A DNA stretch of 64,000 bases, from the NCBI RefSeq assembly GCF_013166605.1, contig NZ_JABKKF010000004.1, positions 186,001 to 250,000 on the forward strand, in the 5' to 3' direction. The DNA is from Xylanibacter muris (GTDB lineage Bacteria > Bacteroidota > Bacteroidia > Bacteroidales > Bacteroidaceae). The translations under genes and the position numbers were made by a program. Below, in pieces: positions 15,916 through 24,466 of this stretch. The first letter of the stretch is position 1, and the number at the start of each line of letters is the position of its first letter. The notes below the pieces were generated by a model. It made no database searches. It was not told where the DNA came from and saw nothing but the letters and a program-made list of their open reading frames with translations.

Positions 15916-17232
15916 ATGCGCATACTAATGACAATATCACTGCTTCTGGCTGTCACGGCATCCAAGGCCGACACCTTTGTGAGCGACACGGTGATGAAAC
16001 ATGCAGATAACGTGGCTTCCTATTTCATGACCCGATATCCTGATGTCGGAGCTGACAGCTACGTAGACGGGAAAAAACGTAACAGCCGTATATGGACCCG
16101 CAGTGTCTTTTACGAAGGACTGCTCAACATATATAGAGAACAGCCAAAAGAAGAATGGCTGAAGTATGCCGAAGACTGGGGAAGGTTCCACAAATGGATA
16201 AGCAGCTCCGACAGCGAGGCACGCAACGCCAACGCCGACTATCAGTGTTGCGGACAGGCATATCTGCAAATGTATATGATGAAGCCGTCTGAGACCGTAA
16301 GGATGGAACACATCAAGATGCGCATAGACCAGATGACTGCCACAGGAAAGACTGACTACTGGTCGTGGATAGATGCCATACAGATGAGCATGCCTGTGTT
16401 CGCGCTTCTTGGAGACATAACACATGACGGCATCTACTGGCAACGGATGTACGAACTGTACCAATTCACACGCAATCGTCACGGAGGCAGCAAAAAAGGA
16501 GGCGGCAAACCGCTGTTCAACACCGCCACCGGCCTCTGGTACCGCGATTATCAGTACGATCCGCCATACCGCGACCTTACCGAACCTGACAAAGACTGCT
16601 ACTGGAGCCGCGGCAACGGTTGGGTGTACATGGCACTGGTACGCGTGATGCAGTTCACTCCCGAAACGGAACCACACCGTACGGAATATATCAACGACTT
16701 CCTGCTAATGAGTAGCGGGTTGCTCGGATGCCAGCGTGCCGACGGCTCATGGAACGTAAGCCTGGCCGCACCGACAAACTATGGACAGCCCGGAAGCGAA
16801 GGACCGGAGATGACAGGCACGTCATTGTTTGTAGGAGGAATGGCCTACGGTGTGCGGACAGGATTGCTCGACAGCGCGACATACATGCCTGCAATAAGAA
16901 AGGGATGGGAAGCGATGCGCCGTGCAGTGCACGACGACACCGGATTCGTGGGCTATCTACAGGGAACGGGAGCAAAGCCCGAAGACGGAGGTGTCATCAC
17001 ATACAATTCCATTCCAAATTTCGAGGATTTCGGATACGGATGCTGGCTGTGGGGAGCCGCGGAAGTGCATGCCCTGGCCAAAAAACTCGAATCCTCAGCG
17101 AGCGGAATAAAGGAAACAAAAGATTCCGGAAACACATACGACGGATATTACTACGACCTCACAGGACGCCGCGTATCATCACCGGTAAAAGGAAACATAT
17201 ACATACACCGCAAGCATGCGGTGATATTCTAA
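15916..17232 (+). CDS. GH105 unsaturated rhamnogalacturonyl hydrolase
   Basis: The protein has 438 residues with a signal peptide (MRILMTISLLLAVTASKA). The (alpha/alpha)6-barrel pattern of YteR/RhiN-type enzymes is seen in RIWTRSVFYEGLL, DYWSWIDAIQMSMP (Asp153, the expected catalytic acid), WYRDY, YWSRGNGWVYMAL and NYGQPGSEGPEMTGTSLFV. Such enzymes remove the 4,5-unsaturated uronic acid left by pectin or rhamnogalacturonan lyases, so this is the downstream step to the lyase in the window. The C-terminal tail, YYDLTGRRVSSPVKGNIYI, is the short sorting-like module found on many Bacteroidales secreted enzymes. It follows the pectinesterase by 23 bp. Confidence 0.88.
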   Translation: MRILMTISLLLAVTASKADTFVSDTVMKHADNVASYFMTRYPDVGADSYVDGKKRNSRIWTRSVFYEGLLNIYREQPKEEWLKYAEDWGRFHKWISSSDSEARNANADYQCCGQAYLQMYMMKPSETVRMEHIKMRIDQMTATGKTDYWSWIDAIQMSMPVFALLGDITHDGIYWQRMYELYQFTRNRHGGSKKGGGKPLFNTATGLWYRDYQYDPPYRDLTEPDKDCYWSRGNGWVYMALVRVMQFTPETEPHRTEYINDFLLMSSGLLGCQRADGSWNVSLAAPTNYGQPGSEGPEMTGTSLFVGGMAYGVRTGLLDSATYMPAIRKGWEAMRRAVHDDTGFVGYLQGTGAKPEDGGVITYNSIPNFEDFGYGCWLWGAAEVHALAKKLESSASGIKETKDSGNTYDGYYYDLTGRRVSSPVKGNIYIHRKHAVIF

Positions 17233-17245
17233 GTAGCGAAAATAT

Positions 17246-17291
17246 AATCCCGGATAATCCGATAACATTTTCTTACGGATTATCCGGGATT
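17246..17291. terminator. Terminator after the GH105 gene
   Basis: Bases 17246-17261 and 17276-17291 are a perfect 16-bp inverted repeat with a 14-nt loop, starting 14 bp after the GH105 stop. TTTTT follows about 10 bp later. The converging gene on the other strand ends at 17471. Confidence 0.75.
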
Positions 17292-17470
17292 CATAAAACT
17301 TTTTATGTTTATAATAACTTATATCAGGTGTATACCCTAAAAAAGTATTATCGCAGACTGTCATGGATTCTTATCTGCGGGCCTTGCCACGAAGAATCTC
17401 CCTATGCTTCCGATCCTTTTTCTCAGAGACATCACACCCCATCCGGCTTATCAAAAAGATTATGTTATGA

Positions 17471-18478
17471 CTATTGCCCATTAAGACGGCTGAAAAACTC
17501 AAGAATATCCTCCCATGTTTTGAATGTTTCCGAGCCCAGTTCTATACGCGTACTCATAAAGTCGGCCGAACCACCGTTACTGCAGGCGTCTATAAGATAG
17601 TCACCGTATAAAAGGTCCTTACGGTTGGTAAGTATAAGCTTTCTATATGCAGGCACACCGAGATTGTCGAACGTCCATTCCTGCATTCTTACGGGGTACG
17701 AGGAATCATTGTCTGGCAGTGCGGCCACTATATACACGTCATACTTCTCTATCAGATATCTGTAGGTCTTCATCATACTCGGCATCGGTATGCCGTTGCG
17801 TTCCATCGTGTCTTCTAGAGAGATGTATATGATGTTACGGCATATTCCATTTTGCCGGTCGTCAACAAGGCGTATAACCGGCATTACGGAATGCATCAGA
17901 ACGGTGTCGTTCATCCTGTGCTCCCCATGAAAGCGAAGCGCGTTCTTATAGTTTTGGGAAAATATTCCGTATGTGTCAACCACGGGGTCATCGGTACCGA
18001 AAAGTCCGAACACGCGGTCTTGCTCATCATCGGTGATACCGCTGAAGCATTGACCACACATTTCCAGATACTGCTCCTGCAGATGTTTGGTCATGATAAA
18101 ATCCTTTGCCCCGTCCTTTCTCGGGTTGAAGAACGTTATCTTACCGAGCATATTTCTCTTGAGAATGGTTTCCCCTATGCGAAACGCCGGATTGATAAGT
18201 ATGCGGTCGAAGCCACGGAGCATCTCCGTATACATCCCGCCCATAGATGTGCCTATGATAAGGTCAGGACATTGTTCGTCACACGTGTCACGGAGCAGGG
18301 CCATGGCTTCCCGGGGAATTATGGGCAAGTCGGGGGCTATCACCTCAGTTCCTGGCAGCAACTCGCGTATCCTCGTGACCGTTCCGGACTGTCCCGATGA
18401 GCCGAAACCGTGTACATACAATATTTTCTTGCCTTTCATCACATCGGGATATTGCTTTATATAAGAATTCGTTGCCAT
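17471..18478 (-). CDS. YqiA-like alpha/beta hydrolase fused to NT5C-like domain
   Basis: The protein has 335 residues and two modules. Residues about 18-205 are an alpha/beta hydrolase of the YqiA/YcfP type: YVHGFGSSG, the nucleophile elbow GTSMGG (Ser78), GTDDPV (Asp165 area) and HGEHRM (His187). Residues about 215-333 resemble the 5'(3')-deoxyribonucleotidase (NT5C, HAD) fold: KYDVYIVAA, DYLIDA and TWEDILEFF. The HAD motif I position reads IIYISLEDTM, with Ser and Glu where DxD is required, so the second module is probably not a phosphatase. The substrate of the esterase half is unknown. The gene is divergent from the MutS-like gene; TAACTTTG on the minus strand (18529-18536) is its likely -7 element. 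Confidence 0.75.
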   Translation of the reverse strand: MATNSYIKQYPDVMKGKKILYVHGFGSSGQSGTVTRIRELLPGTEVIAPDLPIIPREAMALLRDTCDEQCPDLIIGTSMGGMYTEMLRGFDRILINPAFRIGETILKRNMLGKITFFNPRKDGAKDFIMTKHLQEQYLEMCGQCFSGITDDEQDRVFGLFGTDDPVVDTYGIFSQNYKNALRFHGEHRMNDTVLMHSVMPVIRLVDDRQNGICRNIIYISLEDTMERNGIPMPSMMKTYRYLIEKYDVYIVAALPDNDSSYPVRMQEWTFDNLGVPAYRKLILTNRKDLLYGDYLIDACSNGGSADFMSTRIELGSETFKTWEDILEFFSRLNGQ

Positions 18479-18528
18479 GCTTACAGTAGAAATCTATTAA
18501 TAATTCTTGCTATCATTTAAAAGTCTTG

Positions 18529-18536
18529 CAAAGTTA
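18529..18536 (-). promoter_or_regulatory. -7 element of the YqiA-like gene
   Basis: The reverse complement is TAACTTTG, 50 bp upstream of the start codon at 18478. The nearest CAA (18562-18564) is 25 bp away, longer than the usual 19-21 bp. Confidence 0.45.
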
Positions 18537-18554
18537 ATAAAATAATTGTTCTGC

Positions 18555-18587
18555 ATTGTGACAACAGGGGAAAAAGCCCTAACTTTG
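18555..18587 (+). promoter_or_regulatory. Promoter of the MutS-like gene
   Basis: ATTG at 18555-18558, a 21-bp spacer, and TAACTTTG at 18580-18587 fit the Bacteroidota promoter pattern. The ATG at 18615 would lie about 22 nt after the start of transcription. Confidence 0.6.
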
Positions 18588-18614
18588 CACGCAATTTTAA
18601 ATATTACATAAGTA

Positions 18615-20408
18615 ATGTCGGAAAATTTATCTGAAAAGTATTCGGTACAGGCGGATATCCTGACCGGCAAAGTGCACAGATGCAGACAGAAAGGACGTAT
18701 GTTCGTTGCCATGGAACTTGGGGCCTTTACCGGTGCGGTGGCGATGACAGTACTATACACCGTCTATGGATCAACACCATATATAATAACAGCGGTATTG
18801 CTGTTAGGCGCATATATTACCATGAGGCAGTTTGATGCTTCAAACAGCAAGAAAGCAGAGCGTCTTGAGGCACTGCACAAAGTATATATAAACGAACTTC
18901 GTTATCTTTCCGGTGATTATTCGTGTTTTGACGACGGAACAGTATATATAGATCCATCTCACGCTTACTCATACGATATGGACCTGTTCGGAAAACTGTC
19001 GCTTTTCAACAGGATAAACCGTACTGTCACCATCGGAGGCCGCGACCGGTTAGCACATTGTCTCACATCATTATATATGAATAAGGAAGAGATAGACCGG
19101 CGTGCGCTTGCCGTGAACAGGATTGCAGAAATGGAACGGGAAAGGGCAGCATTCATGGCCGTCGCTTCAAGAGGACCTATAGACACCCAACTTGTTCTCA
19201 ACATTATTTCCCGTGTGGAAAAAATGAATTTGCCATTATGGCCGGCCTCAACAGTCGCTTTTGTTGCGGCATCGGTCTCAGTGGCTGTGTTTGCCAGTCT
19301 CGTGGCTCTTTCAATCTTTACTGACCTCACCCCGGGAGTTCCGTTCCTGTGGGCTACGCTTCAGTTTGCCACAGTGCTTGTTTTATGTTCTCGGGCATGC
19401 CGTAAGATAGGCAGTGCGGCAGACTGTCTGTCGAAACATCTCAAAGGTTATACGGAGCTGATGCGCATCATTGATGAGACCGGCCTTGACAACATGGCTG
19501 CTTCAGAACTTAAGTCCGGTGGGATGGCAGGTGCCTTGTCGGCATTCTGCGAACTTGACAAGCTGCTTCGCGGTTTCGACCGCCGTAGCGGAATGCTTGG
19601 TCCGTTGGTGTTCGACACACTGGAACTTAAGGGGTACTTCCTCATAAGAGGCTTTCTCGTGTGGCGCAGAAACTACATCAACCGTATGAGCGGATGGATA
19701 AACGATGTAAGCATTCTCGATGCACTTGTGTCGATGGCTACTTTCAGATACAATGAGCCGTCAGCCGGACAAGCAGTCATTTCCGATGAAGATAAGGTGG
19801 TTTACAACGTGAAAGGCCTGCGCCATCCGTTTTTGGGACAAAAAGCCGTAGGCAACGATTTTACGGCAGCAGACGGGAACTACTATATTATAACAGGAGC
19901 CAACATGGCAGGCAAGAGCACGTTTTTGCGGGCACTTGGAATAAACTATATACTGGCAGTAAACGGCATGCCCGTATTTGCCGACAGCATGAATGTGTCT
20001 CTGTTCAATCTATTCAGCAGTATGCGCACCAACGATGACCTCGGTCATGGCATAAGCTACTTTAATGCCGAACTGCTGAGACTAAGACAGCTTACGGAAA
20101 GTTGCAAGACCGCCCCGCACACATTAATTATATTGGATGAAATTTTAAAGGGCACCAATTCTCTCGACAAACTCAACGGTTCACGCATGTTTCTTGAGGC
20201 GGTGTCACGCCTGCCTGTCACGGGAATCATAGCAACACATGACCTGGAACTGTCAAGGATGGCGGATGAGCGTCCGGAGAGGTTTCATAACTGCTGTTTC
20301 GAGATTGAGCTGTCCGACAAGATTACATATACATACAGGCTCACAGACGGAGTAGCCAGAAATCAAAATGCCACATACCTTCTTCGAGACATTATATCCG
20401 GTATCTGA
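18615..20408 (+). CDS. Membrane-anchored MutS-family ATPase
   Basis: The protein has 597 residues. The C-terminal half is a MutS-type ABC ATPase: Walker A GANMAGKST (428-436), SMRTNDDLGHGISYFNAEL (signature region) and LIILDEILKGTNS (Walker B). The N-terminal half lacks the mismatch-recognition domain of MutS1. Instead it has hydrophobic segments near residues 37-72 and about 213-265. Such short MutS relatives are common in Bacteroidota and their role is not established; mismatch repair should not be assumed. It has its own promoter (18555-18587) and is followed by a 260 bp gap before the aldolase gene. Confidence 0.8.
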   Translation: MSENLSEKYSVQADILTGKVHRCRQKGRMFVAMELGAFTGAVAMTVLYTVYGSTPYIITAVLLLGAYITMRQFDASNSKKAERLEALHKVYINELRYLSGDYSCFDDGTVYIDPSHAYSYDMDLFGKLSLFNRINRTVTIGGRDRLAHCLTSLYMNKEEIDRRALAVNRIAEMERERAAFMAVASRGPIDTQLVLNIISRVEKMNLPLWPASTVAFVAASVSVAVFASLVALSIFTDLTPGVPFLWATLQFATVLVLCSRACRKIGSAADCLSKHLKGYTELMRIIDETGLDNMAASELKSGGMAGALSAFCELDKLLRGFDRRSGMLGPLVFDTLELKGYFLIRGFLVWRRNYINRMSGWINDVSILDALVSMATFRYNEPSAGQAVISDEDKVVYNVKGLRHPFLGQKAVGNDFTAADGNYYIITGANMAGKSTFLRALGINYILAVNGMPVFADSMNVSLFNLFSSMRTNDDLGHGISYFNAELLRLRQLTESCKTAPHTLIILDEILKGTNSLDKLNGSRMFLEAVSRLPVTGIIATHDLELSRMADERPERFHNCCFEIELSDKITYTYRLTDGVARNQNATYLLRDIISGI

Positions 20409-20589
20409 CATAGCATATAACCGGCCATACCGAGTCCGGGCTATGCCATACATATTATCACCAGTCTGTCATAAAACACTACAGCTATGATTTTGTAATC
20501 TGTGTTTTACAATTAATGTGAATTTGATGGAAAGAATCAGAATATATAATGATAATCATAGTTTGCAGGCTATAAAAATGTTGATAATT

Positions 20590-20621
20590 CTTGTATTTGC
20601 GGAATTTAAATATTAACTTTG
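20590..20621 (+). promoter_or_regulatory. Promoter of the aldolase gene
   Basis: CTTG at 20590-20593, a 20-bp spacer, and TAACTTTG at 20614-20621. The position rules out the longer in-frame start at 20619, which would lie inside the promoter, and supports the ATG at 20670. Confidence 0.7.
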
Positions 20622-20669
20622 CGCCCGGAAAATCGGAATTTTCTAATTAACAACAAAATATATAAGAAT

Positions 20670-21674
20670 ATGGCAAGTTACAAAGATTTAGGCCTCGTGA
20701 ACACCCGCGAGATGTTTAAGAGAGCTATCAACGGCGGTTATGCCGTACCTGCGTTCAACTTCAACAACATGGAGCAATTGCAGGCAATTATCAAAGCTTC
20801 TTCAGAACTTAAGTCTCCGGTTATATTGCAGGTGTCAAAGGGTGCCCGCAACTATGCCAACCAGACTTTGCTGCAGTATATGGCACAGGGTGCCGTAGAA
20901 TATGCCAAGGAACTCGGTTGCGCACATCCTGAGATTGTACTCCATCTTGATCATGGCGACAGTTTTGAGCTTTGCAAGAGTTGTGTTGACATGGGCTTCT
21001 CTTCAGTAATGATTGACGGTTCTTCTCTTCCTTACGATGAGAACGTTGCCCTGACAAAGAAAGTTGTTGAATATGCTCACGCACACGATGTTACAGTAGA
21101 GGGTGAGCTCGGTGTTCTTGCCGGTGTAGAGGACGAGGTTGCCTCAGAGGAATCTCATTATACAAAGCCCGAAGAAGTTATAGACTTTGTGACAAAGACA
21201 GGAGTTGACTCTCTGGCCATATCAATAGGCACTTCTCACGGTGCTTACAAGTTCAAGCCCGAGCAGTGTACTCTTGATCCAGAGACAGGTCGTCTTGTTC
21301 CTCCTCCATTGGCATTCGATATTCTTGATGAGATCATGCAGAAACTTCCTGGTTTCCCGATTGTTCTCCACGGTTCATCTTCTGTACCTCAGGAATATGT
21401 AGATATAATCAACCAATATGGCGGCAAGTTGCCTAATGCGGTAGGCATCCCGGAAGAACAGCTTCGCAAAGCCTCAGAGAGTGCTGTTTGCAAGATAAAC
21501 ATAGACTCTGACTCGCGTCTTGCTTTTACGGCTGCCGTTCGCAAGACACTTGCGGAAAAACCTGCAGAGTTTGACCCGCGCAAGTATTGCGGTCCAGCAC
21601 GTGACCTCATGGAGGAAATGTACAGACATAAGATTACAGAAGTTCTCGGCTCAGACAATAAACTGGCAGAGTAA
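20670..21674 (+). CDS. fba: Class II fructose-bisphosphate aldolase
   Basis: This 334-residue zinc-dependent aldolase interconverts fructose 1,6-bisphosphate with glyceraldehyde 3-phosphate and dihydroxyacetone phosphate in glycolysis and gluconeogenesis. Motifs: YAVPAFNFNNMEQ, VLHLDHGDSFELCK (zinc His and catalytic Asp region), GFSSVMIDGSSLPYDENV, EGELGVLAGVEDEV, LAISIGTSHGAYKF and PIVLHGSSSVP. The start is set at 20670 (MASYKDLGLVNTREM), because a strong promoter overlaps the longer in-frame start. It is a single-gene transcript ending in a hairpin shared with the converging gene. Confidence 0.93.
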   Translation: MASYKDLGLVNTREMFKRAINGGYAVPAFNFNNMEQLQAIIKASSELKSPVILQVSKGARNYANQTLLQYMAQGAVEYAKELGCAHPEIVLHLDHGDSFELCKSCVDMGFSSVMIDGSSLPYDENVALTKKVVEYAHAHDVTVEGELGVLAGVEDEVASEESHYTKPEEVIDFVTKTGVDSLAISIGTSHGAYKFKPEQCTLDPETGRLVPPPLAFDILDEIMQKLPGFPIVLHGSSSVPQEYVDIINQYGGKLPNAVGIPEEQLRKASESAVCKINIDSDSRLAFTAAVRKTLAEKPAEFDPRKYCGPARDLMEEMYRHKITEVLGSDNKLAE

Positions 21675-21709
21675 TTCTGAATAGACATATTTCAATTTTC
21701 ATTCATTTT

Positions 21710-21741
21710 TCGGGCGATAAGGCAATGTCTTACCGCCCGAA
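21710..21741. terminator. Bidirectional terminator between fba and the OMP gene
   Basis: Bases 21710-21721 pair with 21730-21741 (12 bp, one A-C mismatch) around an 8-nt loop. T runs lie on both sides (TTTTT before, ATATTTTT after), which suits termination from both converging genes. Confidence 0.75.
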
Positions 21742-21759
21742 TATTTTTATTCAACCATT

Positions 21760-23028
21760 TCACCTTATATCATATCTCAGGCCTACACTAAGACTGAAAC
21801 TGAGCGGTTTGTCATTATAGAAAGTGGGAACACTGCTGTGATTGTTTAGATAATAATTAACCCCTGGCTCCACAAAAAGACCTATACGGCGGTAAAGACT
21901 AAGCCCTGCTCCCAACGACCCGCCTACAGACAGTTGCAGAGGAGATATCGAAACATTCTCTGTGGAATATGTATCAGGCCGGCCAAATACACTTACACGT
22001 GTATGCGTCTTCCCGCTAACCATCTTCTCAACCATTCCGCCTCCGGAAACATACAGGTTAATATACTTGCTGCGCCATATACTGTAGCTAATCTCTAAAG
22101 GAATACCTATATAATGAAGTTTCTGATTGGAATATGACGAATGATTGATTCCTTCCATACCTATATCGGAACGGAGAATACTATACACTATACCGCTTTC
22201 CAAACTCCAACGGCCAGTAAGACGATAACCAACGCCTATTCCTATACGCACAGGCTGATGATGACGTACTTCTGTAACAGGCTGTCCTACCGGACTGCCA
22301 TTTGAGTCATGTATACCATTGGAACCCATTCCCCCATAATAATCATTCTCAACAATGTCATTACCTTTCATTTCCGACATCGTCCCACCGGCAACAGAGT
22401 TGCCCATATACAACCCAGCCATAAGACGACTATCCTTATATGAATAATCCTTATTCCGAACGACCTTATGCCGGTCTGAACGATAACGGTCATCTTTGGA
22501 AAATACGTTATATGAATAAGCATACTCCGTATCTTTATCCTGCACATCCTCCACACCGACAGTATCTACATCTACCGGTTTTACAGCCAATACTTCATGC
22601 TCCGATTTGATTTGCTCGGAAGTCTCTACCTTATGCCGAGCATCCCGACCATCAACATCATCAGGCAATGATTCCAACGTTCCGTCCACAGACCTTATCT
22701 CATCTCCGACTGCCCTTATATGGGAAAGCAATCCACCGGTTTCATCCGTATTCTTCTCCACGCCAGCCCTTTTCACAACGACAACCTCCCGGCTAATCTC
22801 ATCATTCATAACCACACCGATACCGATAAGAATCAACAACACAGCAGCCACGGCTGCAATATGCCGGCTCCACACAACGGGCCTGTTTTCAACATCAGGC
22901 TTCCGGCTACGCCCGTCAATGTCATGCAATGCGCGTTCCACCTCATGCCATGACACATCAGGCAAGGGTGCCGCATGACTTTCCATCATCCGCCTAATAT
23001 CATCTTTCCATCGTCCGTTCATGCTCAT
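21760..23028 (-). CDS. Anti-sigma-like trans-envelope protein with outer-membrane barrel
   Basis: The protein has 422 residues. The N-terminal region (1-50) is a short cytoplasmic part, with DVSWHEVERAL recalling helices of anti-sigma factors. It is followed by one inner-membrane helix (about 55-74), a long polar Asp/Glu/Lys-rich periplasmic stretch (about 80-260), and a C-terminal beta-barrel (from about 265: VRIGIGVGYRLTGRWSLESG to LSFSLSVGLRYDIR) of the porin/OMP_b-brl_2 type. The start codon overlaps the stop of the sigma gene (ATGA), so the two are translationally coupled. A single chain that could contact the sigma factor, cross both membranes and sense events in the outer membrane is the simplest reading; that role is inference. 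Confidence 0.7.
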   Translation of the reverse strand: MSMNGRWKDDIRRMMESHAAPLPDVSWHEVERALHDIDGRSRKPDVENRPVVWSRHIAAVAAVLLILIGIGVVMNDEISREVVVVKRAGVEKNTDETGGLLSHIRAVGDEIRSVDGTLESLPDDVDGRDARHKVETSEQIKSEHEVLAVKPVDVDTVGVEDVQDKDTEYAYSYNVFSKDDRYRSDRHKVVRNKDYSYKDSRLMAGLYMGNSVAGGTMSEMKGNDIVENDYYGGMGSNGIHDSNGSPVGQPVTEVRHHQPVRIGIGVGYRLTGRWSLESGIVYSILRSDIGMEGINHSSYSNQKLHYIGIPLEISYSIWRSKYINLYVSGGGMVEKMVSGKTHTRVSVFGRPDTYSTENVSISPLQLSVGGSLGAGLSLYRRIGLFVEPGVNYYLNNHSSVPTFYNDKPLSFSLSVGLRYDIR

Positions 23029-23615
23029 CGGTGTTTTTTTCTATATTCATTTAACTTTCCGGCAAGTATTATTCTTGCCCTGTGATACTGCGAAGCCGAA
23101 GTAGTCTCTTTTATGCCAAGTAATTCTGATATTTCCTTATGACTCCTATTCTCGATGACAAACAGGTTTAGCACCGTGCGATATCCCAACGGCAATTCCC
23201 TTATCATCGCATGGACCACATCAGGAGGAATACCGTCCACATCAGGATCATCCCATTCCGGATCTGACACTCCGGAAACACCATAAACAGAGAAACTGGC
23301 ATCATCGTCCATGGAAACTATCGAACGGTAATCATTCTTCTTTATAAAATCAAGGGACATATTCACGGTAATCCTTACAGACCAGTTTTTCAACGAGCCT
23401 TTACCACGGTATTCAAACTTTTCTATACTGCCGAATATTTTTATCAGACAATCCTGAACTATGTCTTTCACATCTTCATCATTACCAATATAACGTGAAC
23501 AGACAGAAGAAAGGAAGCCTCCATAACGTTTATAGAACTCCCGCATAGCCAAAGGTTCTCCTTTACGAAGACGCCTCACAAGCTCCCTTTCCTCATCATG
23601 TCCGACAAAAAGCAT
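23025..23615 (-). CDS. ECF-type RNA polymerase sigma factor
   Basis: The protein has 196 residues. Region 2 is seen in FYKRYGGFLSSVCSRYIGN and DVKDIVQDCLIKIF, followed by GSLKNWSVRITVNMSLDFIKK. Region 4 is seen in LPLGYRTVLNLFVIENRSHK and EISELLGIKETTSASQYHRA. The acidic linker between them (SDPEWDDPDVDGIPPD) is typical of Bacteroidota ECF factors. Start and stop codons overlap with both neighbours (TGATG with the NigD-like gene, ATGA with the barrel gene), so the three proteins are made together. It should direct RNA polymerase to a small regulon and be held in check by the product of the next gene. Confidence 0.9.
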   Translation of the reverse strand: MLFVGHDEERELVRRLRKGEPLAMREFYKRYGGFLSSVCSRYIGNDEDVKDIVQDCLIKIFGSIEKFEYRGKGSLKNWSVRITVNMSLDFIKKNDYRSIVSMDDDASFSVYGVSGVSDPEWDDPDVDGIPPDVVHAMIRELPLGYRTVLNLFVIENRSHKEISELLGIKETTSASQYHRARIILAGKLNEYRKKHR

Positions 23616-24313
23616 CAGTCTGCCGTGTCCTTACGCTGGAAATATGTAAATTCTCTTGTTCTTTCGCCTGTATACGACTTCCACATAAGAATAATCTTAA
23701 AGGGTTCCCCTCCTTCGTTGAAATAGTCTGGAAGTCGGAATGCAACAACGCCGTCACCGGCTACTCCCGTATATGTATCACCGTCTGCCTTATGGCTGAA
23801 CTGTAATATAGGACCATCATGATTTATATCATCACGAAGCACAAGGTTCACAGCATGTTTACTGCCTGGATTCCAACGCGTACGAAAACGTATTGTCAGA
23901 TAACCGTCTTCCGTTCCCATCTCCCAGGAATCCAATATTTCCACGGGATCCGTAGCAAAATCCGGATTATCCCTGAAATCCCTTATGGAATAAGTCGGCT
24001 TGGTAAGGATGCTGTCTATCCAGTTTATCCTTACATTCATGTCTGACATGCCGGTAGAAAGCCTTGTATAGTTTACAAATGCCCTCACCTCCTTATTACC
24101 GAAAGGCGATGACTTCATATTCTGGGGAACAAGAATCTTATTGTCCGTCAGCTGCAGTACAAACGATGTATTATCGCTATTAGGCTTAACCGTGACTATG
24201 GCATTAGGAACAGATGATATATACACCATATCATCATCGTTGTCACACGAAGACAAAACAAACGACAACACCGGAATAAGCATAACTAATAAAAAGAATC
24301 TGAATCTGTTCAT
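23615..24313 (-). CDS. NigD-like lipoprotein
   Basis: The protein has 232 residues. A lipoprotein signal peptide ends in LSSC with the lipidated Cys23, followed by DNDDD, which in Bacteroidota can act as a surface-export signal. The rest matches the NigD-like layout: NAIVTVKPNSDNTSFVLQLT, NYTRLSTGMSDMNVRINWID, SILTK, then a beta-rich C-terminal domain (YLTIRFRTRWNPGSKHAVNL). NigD-like proteins are widespread in Bacteroides and Prevotella; their role is unclear. Here it is the first gene of a translationally coupled operon with an ECF sigma factor and a barrel-bearing anti-sigma-like protein, which suggests a signalling part at the cell surface. Confidence 0.75.
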   Translation of the reverse strand: MNRFRFFLLVMLIPVLSFVLSSCDNDDDMVYISSVPNAIVTVKPNSDNTSFVLQLTDNKILVPQNMKSSPFGNKEVRAFVNYTRLSTGMSDMNVRINWIDSILTKPTYSIRDFRDNPDFATDPVEILDSWEMGTEDGYLTIRFRTRWNPGSKHAVNLVLRDDINHDGPILQFSHKADGDTYTGVAGDGVVAFRLPDYFNEGGEPFKIILMWKSYTGERTREFTYFQRKDTAD

Positions 24314-24466
24314 AACATTTTATGGTTTAATTGTTAATAACTGCCTGTTGCATGATTACTACACAATACAGGCTTATACGTAAAAAATAATGAGCCGACT
24401 GTTGCAACCGCTCATATATAAAACAGAATTAAACATAAACCTCGCACCGCAAAACGTTAAACAGAG

